Source of the DNA: Fimenecus sp045613585
GTDB taxonomy: Bacteria > Bacillota > Clostridia > Oscillospirales > Acutalibacteraceae
Reading direction: 5' to 3'
DNA length: 21,003 bases
Assembly (NCBI GenBank): GCA_045613585.1
Contig: JAZLBG010000056.1
Location: 1 to 21,003, forward strand
Below, piece by piece: positions 13,670 to 21,003 of this stretch. Numbering within the stretch: position 1 is the first letter of the stretch; every line of letters begins with the position of its first letter. Below the pieces are notes generated by a model. That model was not told the DNA's origin and made no database searches. It worked only from the letters and a program-made list of their open reading frames with translations. Both the position numbers and the translations under genes were made by a program.

Positions 13670-14431
13670 ATGGATAATAAAATTGATAAATTTCAAGAAG
13701 AAAGACAAAAAGATTTAATAATCGGCAGAAATGCTGTAACTGAACTTATTAAATCAGGTCGTGAGATTGATACACTCTTTGTTTTACGCGGAGAAAAGAA
13801 TGGTTCAGTTGGCAAAATCATTGGTCAATGTCGTGACAAAGGTGCAGTAGTTAAAGAAGTTGATAAAAAGAAACTTGACTTTATGTGCGGTCACGCTAAT
13901 CACCAAGGCGTTGTGGCAATCTGTGCTGCTCATGACTATTCAACTGTTGAAGAAATTCTTGCAGTTGCGAAAGAGCGTGGTGAAGCACCATTCATTGTGG
14001 CGTGTGATGGTATTGAAGACCCACACAATTTAGGTGCGATAATCCGTACTGCTGAGGCAGCGGGCGTTCACGGAATTATTATTCCAAAGCGCAGAAGTGC
14101 ATCACTTAACTACACAGTAGGTAAAACAAGTGCAGGTGCACTTGAATATATGAAAGTTGCTCGTGTGCCAAATCTTGCATCTACTCTTGATGACCTTAAA
14201 GAAAAAGGCTTGTGGGTGTATGGTGCTGATATGGATGGTCAAGATGTCCGCTCAACTAACCTTGACGGTGCTGCGGTGCTTGTAATCGGTTCAGAAGGTG
14301 ATGGAATGAGCAGAATAATCCGCGAAAAGTGTGACTTTATTGTGTCCCTTAAAATGAAAGGGCAAATCAACTCACTTAACGCATCAGTAGCAGGCGGAAT
14401 ATTAATGTATGAGTTCGCAAATCAAAGATAA
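13670..14431 (+). CDS. rlmB: 23S rRNA (guanosine-2'-O-)-methyltransferase, RlmB/TrmH family
   Basis: From ATG 13670 the protein has 253 residues. The N-terminal part (about 14-95, DLIIGRNAVTELIKSGREIDTLFV...NHQGVVAI) is the RNA-binding L30e-like domain of RlmB/TrmH enzymes. The SPOUT domain follows with motif 1 DPHNLGAIIRTAEAAG (N120 and catalytic R126), motif 2 VLVIGSEGDGMSR (GSEG 207-210) and motif 3 NSLNASVA (234-241), which form the trefoil-knot SAM site. Members methylate the ribose of G2251 in 23S rRNA; a paralogue acting on another guanosine cannot be excluded. I prefer 13670 over the in-frame ATG at 13649 because GGAG (13659-13662) sits at the right distance. An 8-bp AT-rich hairpin overlaps the stop codon (14427-14447). 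Confidence 0.92.
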   Translation: MDNKIDKFQEERQKDLIIGRNAVTELIKSGREIDTLFVLRGEKNGSVGKIIGQCRDKGAVVKEVDKKKLDFMCGHANHQGVVAICAAHDYSTVEEILAVAKERGEAPFIVACDGIEDPHNLGAIIRTAEAAGVHGIIIPKRRSASLNYTVGKTSAGALEYMKVARVPNLASTLDDLKEKGLWVYGADMDGQDVRSTNLDGAAVLVIGSEGDGMSRIIREKCDFIVSLKMKGQINSLNASVAGGILMYEFANQR

Positions 14432-14447
14432 AATGCAGTATTTTATC
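14427..14447 (+). other. AT-rich hairpin at the rlmB stop codon
   Basis: GATAAAAT (14427-14434), loop GCAGT and ATTTTATC (14440-14447) pair perfectly, but no T run follows directly. It may slow or partly end transcription between rlmB and the next gene; a weak effect at best. Confidence 0.35.
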
Positions 14448-14509
14448 CGTTACTTTATCTAACATTGTTTTAACAATATAACTATAATAATCTTCGGGGG
14501 GATTTTATT

Positions 14510-17182
14510 ATGGCAGAAAGAATACCAGATTCATTGATTGATGAAATTCTTGCATCAGCAAGAAAGTATATGGTTGAAGAAACAGAACAAACTGAAACTG
14601 AACAAACAGAGTTTGTTGCTACTGAAAAAACAGTTGTTGTTCCTAGTTTCAAAAAAGAGAAAAAGGATTTTTCGCTTAATATAAGTGATGTGGAGTTTGC
14701 AGAAGAACAAACAGAAAAAGTGCCTGAAAAAACAGGTGATGTGGGTGTTCTTATATCTGATGATGGTCAAATGGGACTTGTGTCAGATGGCGTTGAAATC
14801 AGTTTTGAAACAGAAGAAGTTCAAGAAGTTGAAGAAAAAGAAGAACTTAAATCTGTCAGCGGACAAATTTCAATAGAAAAAACAAGAATGTTCAACGAAG
14901 TAGATATTCGTGGGGCATATAATCCAAATATCTCTCATAATTTAGGAAATAAGGTTGCAAGAACAACAACAGGTGAGGCACAACCTCTTTCAACTCCTGT
15001 TATGGGTGAAGAAAAATATAGAAAACATTTTATGAATAAGCCTGTGCAGAATATTGAAAAAACACAAGAGCACAGAGAATTGCTTGCATCTTTGCCACAA
15101 AAAACTATTGAAACCCCCGGCGTTGTGGTTAAGAAAAATAAGCAGATTTCAACAAATACTGATGGTATTGAACCAATGCCAACTATTGTGCCTGCAGAAT
15201 ATGAATTAGAACAAGAAAAAACAAAATTCATTACAACTGAAGAAGTTGTTTCTGATAACCAGATAGTTCTTGATGGCTTTAATAATGACAACGAGCCTGT
15301 GAATATTCAGTCAGAAGAACAGGCAGAAGAAGAACTTCGCATAAAACGACAAGATAAAGTTAAAGAGTTTATGTCAGATGGCGTTCTTTTTCAACAAGAA
15401 GTTGAAGAACAGCCTGCACCTAAAAAACGATTTGACCGTCAAAAGCGTACTCTCGCTTGCGAATATTTTGGTCCAAAAGAAAAAGTGCGCGTTGAAGATG
15501 AATTCCAAAAAGAAAAAGCATCGCTCACCGCTAAAACAATTGCACTTTCAGTAATCTGTTTTGTAATGGCTATTTTAGCAGGAGTGGCAGGTGTTGCAAA
15601 CGGAAGTTTTGAAATTTATGGCAACAATGAAATAATTTATGTTGCAGTTCAACTTTTGTTGCTTTTAGTGGCTTGTGGGCTTAATTTCCGTAGCTTTACA
15701 AACACAGTAAAAAATCTTAAAAATAAAACAGTAGATATGGATACTGTAATTTCTGTTTCTGCTCTTGCAGGCGTAATTCAATGTGTTTTTGGCTTCATAT
15801 TAGCCGATAATGTTGAGTCAACAGCATGTCTTATGACAGGTGCAGCACTTATTCCTATGATTATGAAAACCGTAGGTGAGCTTGTTCGTTGTAAGAATGA
15901 TATTCAGAATTTTTACATAGTATCAGACGAAGAGCACGAATGCTTTAATGTTCAGAATATTCCTGATGAAGATACTGCTAATGAAATTGCTCGTGGGCTT
16001 ATGCTTGGCGACCCTGATATAAAATATTCTGCAAAAATCGACTTCCCTGCACGATTTGTTGAACTTTCTCGTTGGGCAGAGGTTACAGGCCCAATCTTTA
16101 AGTTGGCAGTTCCTGTAATTTGTCTTATTGCAATAGCTTTAGGCGTTATTTATGGGGTTGTTGCAAAAAATCTGTTTGCAGGTATAAGTACATTCACTGG
16201 AATTATTCTTATGGGTCTTCCATGTGCTGCAAGTCTTATTTCAGCAGTAAACATAAGTGCAGCAAATAAAAAACTTAACGAAGAAGGCACAGTAATCAAT
16301 GGTTACAGTGCAGTTGAAGATGCAGTAAATTCTAATGGTGTTATAATTGACGCTTGTGACGCTTTTGTAAGTGGTGGTTGCAATATTGAGGGTATGAAGC
16401 TTTATCATAAAATGCGAATTGATGAAGCAATCCTTTATACTGCATCAGTAATTATTGAATCAGGTGGCGTTCTTGCAGATGTGTTTGAAGGTGTAATAAT
16501 TGGTAAAAAAGAACTTCTTTTCCCAGTTGAGTCACTTTCTTATGAAGAAAAACTTGGTTGTTCTTGTTGGATTCATAACCACAGAGTTTTAGTAGGTAAC
16601 CGTGAACTTTTAGTTCATCATAATGTTGAAACTCCTGACAAAGAGTTGGAAGATAAATACAGAGCCCTTGGCAAAAATGTTATTTACCTTGCAATTGAAG
16701 GCAAAATTTCTGCAATGTTTGTTGTAGTGTATAAAGCAAATGAAGAAACTGCAAGATATATGCGCGAACTTGAAAAAGATGGTCTTACAATTTTCTTCAG
16801 AACATCTGACGCTAATATTACAGAAAGTTTTCTTGAGCAAGAATTCGGGCTTCCATCAAATGTTGTTAAAATCATTAATCCTGTTGCGGGTGAAATGTTT
16901 ACAAAGGTAAAGAATGCAGAAATTCCTCGTGCTGATGCAAAAATCATTCACGATGGTACTGTTAAAACAATGCTTTCTGCACTTCATAGCGCCTTTGCAA
17001 TTAGTTCTTATGTAACAGTATCAAAAACAGTTCAGTTGGTAGCATCATTTATTGGTGTGGCTATTGTGGCACTTCTTGCATTCCTTTCAGGACTTGCACA
17101 GATTGGTGTATGGCAAATTATAATATATCAGGCAGTCTGGGCAGTTGTTCTTTCTGTTTTACCAGCTTTAAGAAAAATATAA
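14510..17182 (+). CDS. P-type ATPase-like membrane protein lacking catalytic motifs, with long acidic N-terminal tail
   Basis: The 890-residue protein starts at ATG 14510 after GGGGGGA with 8-base spacing. Residues 1-338 are soluble, low in complexity and rich in Glu, Thr and Gln. From 340 the plan is that of P1B metal pumps: four membrane segments (about 343-455), a short ~70-residue loop where the actuator domain should be, two segments (about 525-580) with LPCAA (570-574) where pumps have CPC, a large cytosolic domain (585-840), and two last segments (845-888). The catalytic site is degraded: DKTGT is DACDA (D614 on), TGDN is TSDAN (765-769), SEHPL is ESGGVL, and no TGE or GDGxND is found. 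The nucleotide-domain VLVGNRELL block remains. I infer a pseudo-pump with a binding or regulatory role. It lies 15 bp before an mgtC-like gene. Confidence 0.75.
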   Translation: MAERIPDSLIDEILASARKYMVEETEQTETEQTEFVATEKTVVVPSFKKEKKDFSLNISDVEFAEEQTEKVPEKTGDVGVLISDDGQMGLVSDGVEISFETEEVQEVEEKEELKSVSGQISIEKTRMFNEVDIRGAYNPNISHNLGNKVARTTTGEAQPLSTPVMGEEKYRKHFMNKPVQNIEKTQEHRELLASLPQKTIETPGVVVKKNKQISTNTDGIEPMPTIVPAEYELEQEKTKFITTEEVVSDNQIVLDGFNNDNEPVNIQSEEQAEEELRIKRQDKVKEFMSDGVLFQQEVEEQPAPKKRFDRQKRTLACEYFGPKEKVRVEDEFQKEKASLTAKTIALSVICFVMAILAGVAGVANGSFEIYGNNEIIYVAVQLLLLLVACGLNFRSFTNTVKNLKNKTVDMDTVISVSALAGVIQCVFGFILADNVESTACLMTGAALIPMIMKTVGELVRCKNDIQNFYIVSDEEHECFNVQNIPDEDTANEIARGLMLGDPDIKYSAKIDFPARFVELSRWAEVTGPIFKLAVPVICLIAIALGVIYGVVAKNLFAGISTFTGIILMGLPCAASLISAVNISAANKKLNEEGTVINGYSAVEDAVNSNGVIIDACDAFVSGGCNIEGMKLYHKMRIDEAILYTASVIIESGGVLADVFEGVIIGKKELLFPVESLSYEEKLGCSCWIHNHRVLVGNRELLVHHNVETPDKELEDKYRALGKNVIYLAIEGKISAMFVVVYKANEETARYMRELEKDGLTIFFRTSDANITESFLEQEFGLPSNVVKIINPVAGEMFTKVKNAEIPRADAKIIHDGTVKTMLSALHSAFAISSYVTVSKTVQLVASFIGVAIVALLAFLSGLAQIGVWQIIIYQAVWAVVLSVLPALRKI

Positions 17183-17197
17183 TTGGAGATGAGTTAA

Positions 17198-17932
17198 TTG
17201 GCAGAGTTTTTAGAATCTGTTAAAGAAATTGCATTATGGGTGTGGGGTTTTGACCAAATCCGTTTTCTTGTTGATGCATTTGTGAAAATTGGATTTGCAG
17301 CACTCTTCAGTGGATTTATAGGGTATGAGCGTGAACATTCACATCGTCCTGCAGGTTTTCGTACACATATTCTTGTGTCGGTAGGCTCTGCGCTTGTAAT
17401 GCTTACATCTGTTTATATTGCAAAAGAACAAGGACTTTCAACTGATGTAACACGAATGAGTGCACAGGTTTTAAGTGGTATCGGTTTCTTGGGCGCTGGC
17501 ACTATTCTTCGTGAGGGCTTTTCAGTTAAAGGTCTTACAACTGCTGCATCTCTCTGGGCGGTTGCTTGTATCGGTATTGCAGTTGGCACAGGCTTTTATG
17601 CAGGTGCATTTGTTGCAACATTCGTAATTTATCTTACACTTAACTCACTTAAAAGATTTATTGTTCGTGGCTCTGCGGGCAAACTTCTTTTTATTGAAAT
17701 TCGTGATGTGGGCACACAAATTCCACTTATTACAAAAACAATTAAACAATGCGGTGGCACAATTCATTCTATGGAGGTTGTTTACACCGAAACAAAAGAT
17801 TTAAAATTCAAGCGTCGTAAAGATACTTCTGTTATCAAAGTGCTTGTATTCCCTAAAAATGACGATTCACTTGCTCTTATGATTACAACTGTTCGCAGTA
17901 TGGAAGACGTTGAGGATATTTATGTTGACTAA
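17198..17932 (+). CDS. MgtC/SapB-family membrane protein
   Basis: The 244-residue protein has the MgtC family core: a first helix with LFSGFIGYEREHSHRPAGFRTHILVSVGSALVML (about 37-70), then SAQVLSGIGFLGAGTILREG and GLTTAASLWAVACIGIAVGTGFY, followed by further membrane helices to about 150. The C-terminal ~85 residues form an ACT-like soluble domain. In Salmonella MgtC restrains the F-type ATP synthase and aids survival at low magnesium; other members are of unknown role. The start is TTG 17198 with GGAG 9 bases upstream; the only nearby ATG (17189) hits a stop at once. It follows the P-type-like gene by 15 bp and overlaps the next gene by 11 bp, so it sits inside an operon. Confidence 0.9.
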   Translation: MAEFLESVKEIALWVWGFDQIRFLVDAFVKIGFAALFSGFIGYEREHSHRPAGFRTHILVSVGSALVMLTSVYIAKEQGLSTDVTRMSAQVLSGIGFLGAGTILREGFSVKGLTTAASLWAVACIGIAVGTGFYAGAFVATFVIYLTLNSLKRFIVRGSAGKLLFIEIRDVGTQIPLITKTIKQCGGTIHSMEVVYTETKDLKFKRRKDTSVIKVLVFPKNDDSLALMITTVRSMEDVEDIYVD

Positions 17933-18671
17933 TAACATTTCTCTTTTAGAAAATGAACATATTGAGGATTTAGGCGAGGGTGTAGGCGTTGTCGTGTCAA
18001 AACAACATACCTTTGGAACAGACGCCATGCTGTTAGCATCCTTTGTAAATCCAAGACCTACTGATAAAGCTTGCGATTTTGGCACAGGCTGTGGCATAAT
18101 TCCTTTTTTATGGCTAAGGGACAAAAAGTGTAGCGAAATTTCTGCCATAGAAATTCAAGAAAATGCTTGTAATCAGGTAAACCGCTCAATTCTTTTAAAC
18201 GAAACAGATAAAATCAAAATATATAATAGAGATTTAAAGAATATTGAGGATTTCAAAGCAGGTAGCTTTGATGTTGTTACAATGAATCCACCATATAAAA
18301 TCGAAAATGGTGGAATAAAAAATGAAGACGAATCTTCAACTATTGCCCGTCATGAAACCTTTTGTAATATGGAAGATATTGCAAAAAGTGCTTCAAGACT
18401 TTTACGCTTTGGTGGTAAGTTTTGCATTTGCCACCGTCCCGAAAGAGTGTTTGATGCTATGAGCGCTATGCGCAATAATGGTATTGAGCCCAAAAGACTT
18501 CGTTTTGTGTCGAAAAAAGGAGATACTCAACCTTGGCTTGTGCTTATTGAAGGCAAGCGCGGGGCTAAAAACGGCTTAAAGGTTGAAGCACCTTTAGTAG
18601 CATATAATAATGATGGTAGTTTAAGTGAAGAAATGCTTAGTATTACTGAAAAATACAGAAAGGAGAATTAA
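17922..18671 (+). CDS. TrmN6-like (YfiC/YabB) tRNA1(Val) adenine-N6 methyltransferase
   Basis: From ATG 17922 the protein has 249 residues. Motif I is DFGTGCG (52-58), binding S-adenosylmethionine; the catalytic motif IV is NPPY (122-125), typical of N6-adenine methyltransferases. The opening EHIEDLGEGVGVVVSKQHTFGTDAMLLASF is the usual start of TrmN6/YfiC proteins, which methylate A37 of tRNA1(Val) in E. coli. It overlaps the end of the mgtC-like gene by 11 bp, with a GAGG ribosome site inside that gene, so translation is coupled. The stop is 1 bp before rsmI; the same pair of methyltransferases lies close together in other Firmicutes (yabB and rsmI in Bacillus). The exact tRNA target is inferred. 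Confidence 0.9.
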   Translation: MLTNNISLLENEHIEDLGEGVGVVVSKQHTFGTDAMLLASFVNPRPTDKACDFGTGCGIIPFLWLRDKKCSEISAIEIQENACNQVNRSILLNETDKIKIYNRDLKNIEDFKAGSFDVVTMNPPYKIENGGIKNEDESSTIARHETFCNMEDIAKSASRLLRFGGKFCICHRPERVFDAMSAMRNNGIEPKRLRFVSKKGDTQPWLVLIEGKRGAKNGLKVEAPLVAYNNDGSLSEEMLSITEKYRKEN

Positions 18672-18672
18672 A

Positions 18673-19497
18673 ATGATAGGTAAACTTTATGTAGTAGGTA
18701 CTCCAATAGGCAACTTATCAGATTTTTCTCCAAGAGCAAAAGAAACTCTTGCGACTGTTGATTTTATTGCGGCAGAAGATACAAGAGTTACACAGAAATT
18801 GCTTAACTTTTTTGATATAAAGAAACCACTTGTAAGTTATTATGAGCATAACCGCCGTGAGCGTGGTGAAATGATTATTTCACGAATTTTAAATGGCGAA
18901 ACTTGTGCAATAGTAACAGATGCGGGTATGCCTTGTATTTCTGACCCGGGGCAAGATTTAGTTTATCTTTGCCACCAGAATAATATTCCGGTTGAATCTG
19001 TACCGGGACCAACTGCATTTGCAACAGCTCTTGCGATTAGCGGAATGGAAAGTGGCAGATTTACTTTTGAGGGCTTTTTAAGTACCAATAAACCTAGCCG
19101 TAAAGAGCATTTAGAAGAACTTAAAAATGAAACCCGTACAATGATTTTTTACGAAGCACCACATAAACTTAAAGCAACACTTAAAGATATGTATGGGTAT
19201 TTTGGTGACCGTGAAATAGCAATTGTGAAAGAACTTACAAAAATTCACGAAACTGTGTTTAGGACAACCCTTAAAGGTGCTATTGATTATTTTGATATAG
19301 AAAATCCACGCGGGGAATATGTACTTATTTTAGCAGGTGCAGAAAAACAAAAAGAAAAACAGCCCGTTACATTAGAACAGGCTGTGTTGCTCGCAAAAGA
19401 GTTAGTAGAAAAAGGTGTCAGCGTAAATGAAGCTTCAAAAACCGTTGCATCTGACACAGGAATAAAGAAAAGTCTTATTTATAAAGAATTACTTTAA
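18673..19497 (+). CDS. rsmI: 16S rRNA (cytidine(1402)-2'-O)-methyltransferase
   Basis: From ATG 18673 the protein has 274 residues, close to the family norm. Signatures of the tetrapyrrole-methylase-fold RsmI family are GTPIGNLSD (9-17), AAEDTRVT (33-40), TDAGMPCISDPG (82-93) and VPGPTAFATAL (110-120), which build the SAM and substrate site. RsmI adds a 2'-O-methyl to C1402 in the 16S decoding centre. AAAGGAG (18659-18665) precedes the start at 7 bases; upstream in-frame ATG 18625 lies inside the methyltransferase gene and has no such site. The C-terminal helical segment (ELVEKGVSVNEASKTVASDTGIKKSLIYKELL) is typical. It is the last gene of the plus-strand operon and overlaps the convergent XRE gene tail to tail by 9 bp. 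Confidence 0.97.
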   Translation: MIGKLYVVGTPIGNLSDFSPRAKETLATVDFIAAEDTRVTQKLLNFFDIKKPLVSYYEHNRRERGEMIISRILNGETCAIVTDAGMPCISDPGQDLVYLCHQNNIPVESVPGPTAFATALAISGMESGRFTFEGFLSTNKPSRKEHLEELKNETRTMIFYEAPHKLKATLKDMYGYFGDREIAIVKELTKIHETVFRTTLKGAIDYFDIENPRGEYVLILAGAEKQKEKQPVTLEQAVLLAKELVEKGVSVNEASKTVASDTGIKKSLIYKELL

Positions 19498-20112
19498 TTC
19501 TTTTGAAGAATATTTATACATTCTTGCAATTTCTTTATCAATAAGTCTTGTTGCTTCATTTATGATAGTTTCCATAGATTTTGGAAGTTGTTCATTTCTT
19601 TTAGGTTTGTTTTCACCTTCAAAAATAAGGGCGTTAATAATATGGTCTATCATATTAGTTGTAATAAATGGCGCTAATTCTTTTTTCGCGTTTTCATGGT
19701 TAGGAATTGCACCCTGACGAAGCGCTGAAAGATAAACCTTGTATATGGTTAGAATATAAATGTTTCTTATTCTTGAAGCATAGTTTCTACCATAAACACC
19801 AAGTCGCTCTTGCATATAAACTGATGAGCGGAAAACAGTACTCATTCTAACTTCACTGTCTTGCGGAATTTCGTGCTCAACAAAAAGCGCGTCAGACATC
19901 ATTTTGTTGTCAGTAAGACCTAAAAGATAGTCAGTACTCACATCATAGAATGTAGATGCACGACAAAGAAAATCAAGTCCACATTCGCGAATGCCTTTCT
20001 CATAGTGTGAAAGAAGTGCCTGTGATACACCAAGATTTTCTGCGGCTTCTTTCTGGCTTAAATTTTTGTCTTTTCTTAAACTCACTAAACGAGTTGAAAT
20101 TGCAGTGCTCAT
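19489..20112 (-). CDS. XRE-family regulator with C-terminal helical domain
   Basis: The 207-residue protein has a Cro/C1-type HTH at about 5-65 (TRLVSLRKDKNLSQKEAAENLGVSQALLSHYEKGIRECGLDFLCRASTFYDVSTDYLLGLTD). The remaining ~140 residues are mainly helical (RIRNIYILTIYKVYLSALRQGA, FITTNMIDHIINALIF, METIINEATRLIDKEIARMY) with no motif I know; it may serve dimerisation or sensing. The ATG at 20110-20112 has AGAGG about 9-10 bases upstream, and a perfect 15-bp palindrome TATACTTAAAGTATA (20127-20141) lies just beyond, a likely own operator. It diverges from the histidine phosphatase and ends inside the last codons of rsmI. Confidence 0.9.
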   Translation of the reverse strand: MSTAISTRLVSLRKDKNLSQKEAAENLGVSQALLSHYEKGIRECGLDFLCRASTFYDVSTDYLLGLTDNKMMSDALFVEHEIPQDSEVRMSTVFRSSVYMQERLGVYGRNYASRIRNIYILTIYKVYLSALRQGAIPNHENAKKELAPFITTNMIDHIINALIFEGENKPKRNEQLPKSMETIINEATRLIDKEIARMYKYSSKELK

Positions 20113-20126
20113 TTTTAAATACCTCT

Positions 20127-20141
20127 TATACTTAAAGTATA
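20127..20141. promoter_or_regulatory. 15-bp palindrome, candidate operator
   Basis: TATACTT-A-AAGTATA lies between the -10 (TATAAT, 20145-20150) and the ribosome site of the XRE gene, where a bound protein would block transcription. Binding by the encoded XRE protein is inference. Confidence 0.5.
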
Positions 20142-20144
20142 GAA

Positions 20145-20178
20145 ATTATACACTAAATTAAACAATTTGTATATTGTT
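20145..20178. promoter_or_regulatory. Overlapping divergent promoters of the XRE and phosphatase genes
   Basis: Minus strand: -10 TATAAT (20145-20150), 17-bp spacer, -35 TATACA (20168-20173). Plus strand: -35 TATACA (20147-20152), 17-bp spacer, -10 TATATT (20170-20175). The boxes lie on top of each other, so both promoters cannot be used on one DNA copy at once. An inverted repeat AACAAT-N6-ATTGTT (20161-20178) covers the same stretch. The -35 boxes match consensus at only 4 of 6. Confidence 0.45.
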
Positions 20179-20207
20179 CATTTTTACAAATTTTTAGGAG
20201 TTACAAT

Positions 20208-20930
20208 ATGAAAACTTACCAAATTCACTTAATCCGCCACGCTTTAACACAAGGTACTATTGATGGCAAATACATAGGTCATACAGATGAGCCTTTGTGT
20301 GACGAGGGCAAAGCGCAACTTAAAGATATTATGGAAAACTATGGTGATTATCCAGAGGTTGACGCAGTTTTTTGTAGCCCATTAAAGCGTTGCATCGAAA
20401 CTGCGCAAACTATTTACCCTGATAGAAATCCAATAATTTTAGATGATTTACGAGAATACGATTTTGGTGAATTTGAGGGCAAAACAGCTGAAGAGTTGCA
20501 AGATGATGAAGATTTTGTAGAGTGGCTTTCAGGTACAAATCCAAATAAAGCAGCACCTTTTGGTGATAGTCAGGTGCGTTTTAATTACAGAATTTGCGAC
20601 TGCTTTGAAAAAATTGTGGATGGCGTAATCAAAGCAGGCGTTAAAAACACAGCAGTTATTACTCATGGCGGTGTTATTATGTCACTTATGCAGACTTATG
20701 CACTTCCAGAAGCACCAATGCATGAATGGTTGACACCATCTTGTTGTGGTTATACAATTCGCGTTGACTCATCAATATGGTCAAGGGGAATGAAAGTTGA
20801 GGCAATCGCAGAATGTCCTGCTCCACCAAAAGATTTTGAACACGAACTTTGGGATGTTTATGACCCAGATAAGGACCCTTATGATGTTGCTTATTGGGAA
20901 GACGACAATAATTTCAAAGACGAGAATTAA
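20208..20930 (+). CDS. Histidine phosphatase (phosphoglycerate mutase-like)
   Basis: The 240-residue protein has the branch 1 histidine phosphatase core: IHLIRHALT with catalytic H11 (RHA rather than the usual RHG), the phosphate-pocket R61 in SPLKRCIETAQ, acid E83 in LREYDFGEFEG and the second His, H153, in THGGV. This pattern is like CobC/alpha-ribazole phosphatase and general metabolite phosphatases; the substrate is unknown. Residues after about 200 (ECPAPPKDFEHELWDVYDPDKDPYDVAYWEDDNNFKDEN) form an acidic tail rich in Asp and aromatic residues, outside the usual fold. AGGAG (20196-20200) lies 7 bases before ATG 20208. It diverges from the XRE regulator; control by that protein is possible. 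Confidence 0.92.
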   Translation: MKTYQIHLIRHALTQGTIDGKYIGHTDEPLCDEGKAQLKDIMENYGDYPEVDAVFCSPLKRCIETAQTIYPDRNPIILDDLREYDFGEFEGKTAEELQDDEDFVEWLSGTNPNKAAPFGDSQVRFNYRICDCFEKIVDGVIKAGVKNTAVITHGGVIMSLMQTYALPEAPMHEWLTPSCCGYTIRVDSSIWSRGMKVEAIAECPAPPKDFEHELWDVYDPDKDPYDVAYWEDDNNFKDEN

Positions 20931-20971
20931 TAAAATAAAGAAAATTTACCTAAATTACAATAAATATTACA

Positions 20972-21000
20972 TTGAAATAGAAAAATTATAGTGATAAAAT
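20972..21000 (+). promoter_or_regulatory. Promoter pointing out of the right edge
   Basis: TTGAAA (20972-20977), 17-bp spacer and TAAAAT (20995-21000), each 5 of 6 to consensus, likely serve a plus-strand gene beyond the window. The 70 bp after the phosphatase stop hold nothing else clear. Confidence 0.55.
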
Positions 21001-21003
21001 TAT

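Noticed and set aside
14465..14488. Promoter for the P-type-like gene (TATAAT at 14483)
   Set aside because: No -35 at proper spacing; the nearest TTG is only 12 bp away. Co-transcription with rlmB is as likely.
14510..17182. Ordinary metal-transporting P-type ATPase
   Set aside because: The phosphorylation and ATP-hinge motifs are not intact, so active transport cannot be claimed.

Overview
The window looks like chromosomal DNA of a low-GC, Gram-positive anaerobe of the class Clostridia, probably an Oscillospiraceae/Ruminococcaceae-type gut commensal. This is inferred from the AT-rich codon use, strong AGGAGG-type ribosome sites, TTG starts, clostridial families (DUF4364, DUF6809, radical SAM with a DUF4080-like tail) and many short hairpin repeats between genes. 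No species can be named from the sequence alone.

Layout. 1-405 (-) is the start of a secreted protein that runs off the left edge. 566-739 holds a tRNA-Pro(UGG) with its own promoter and terminator, followed by repeat debris and a small hairpin element. 1027-2670 is a radical SAM protein. 2677-6100 holds a DUF6809 gene (-) divergent from a small XRE regulator (+), with three matching palindromes placed on the two promoters; the regulator is followed by an M20 peptidase and a YfcC-type transporter, then a terminator. 6174-12000 is a minus-strand run: GT2 glycosyltransferase, HAD-IIA phosphatase, DUF4364 winged-helix protein, valS, and a DUF559 endonuclease-like gene framed by inverted hairpin repeats. 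12001-12413 is a gene-free stretch with a MITE-like hairpin and three tandem copies of a stem-loop unit. yebC (-) and rlmB (+) diverge from a 515-bp repeat-rich spacer. 14510-19497 (+) is a likely operon: a P-type-ATPase-like membrane protein without the catalytic motifs, an MgtC-family protein, a TrmN6-like methyltransferase and rsmI. An XRE regulator (-) and a histidine phosphatase (+) diverge at the right end.

How it fits together. Much of the window is translation housekeeping: valS, tRNA-Pro, rlmB, rsmI, trmN6-like and yebC. The M20 peptidase and YfcC carrier look like a nutrient-scavenging pair under the small XRE regulator. The most unusual protein is the 890-residue P-type ATPase look-alike: it keeps the P1B-type membrane plan but its DKTGT, TGDN and GDGxND motifs are altered or gone, it carries a ~338-residue acidic N-terminal tail, and it sits 15 bp before an mgtC-like gene. 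The second theme is repeats: at least five different hairpin-type repeat families fill the intergenic spaces, one supplying both the ribosome site and the C-terminal codons of the DUF559 gene.
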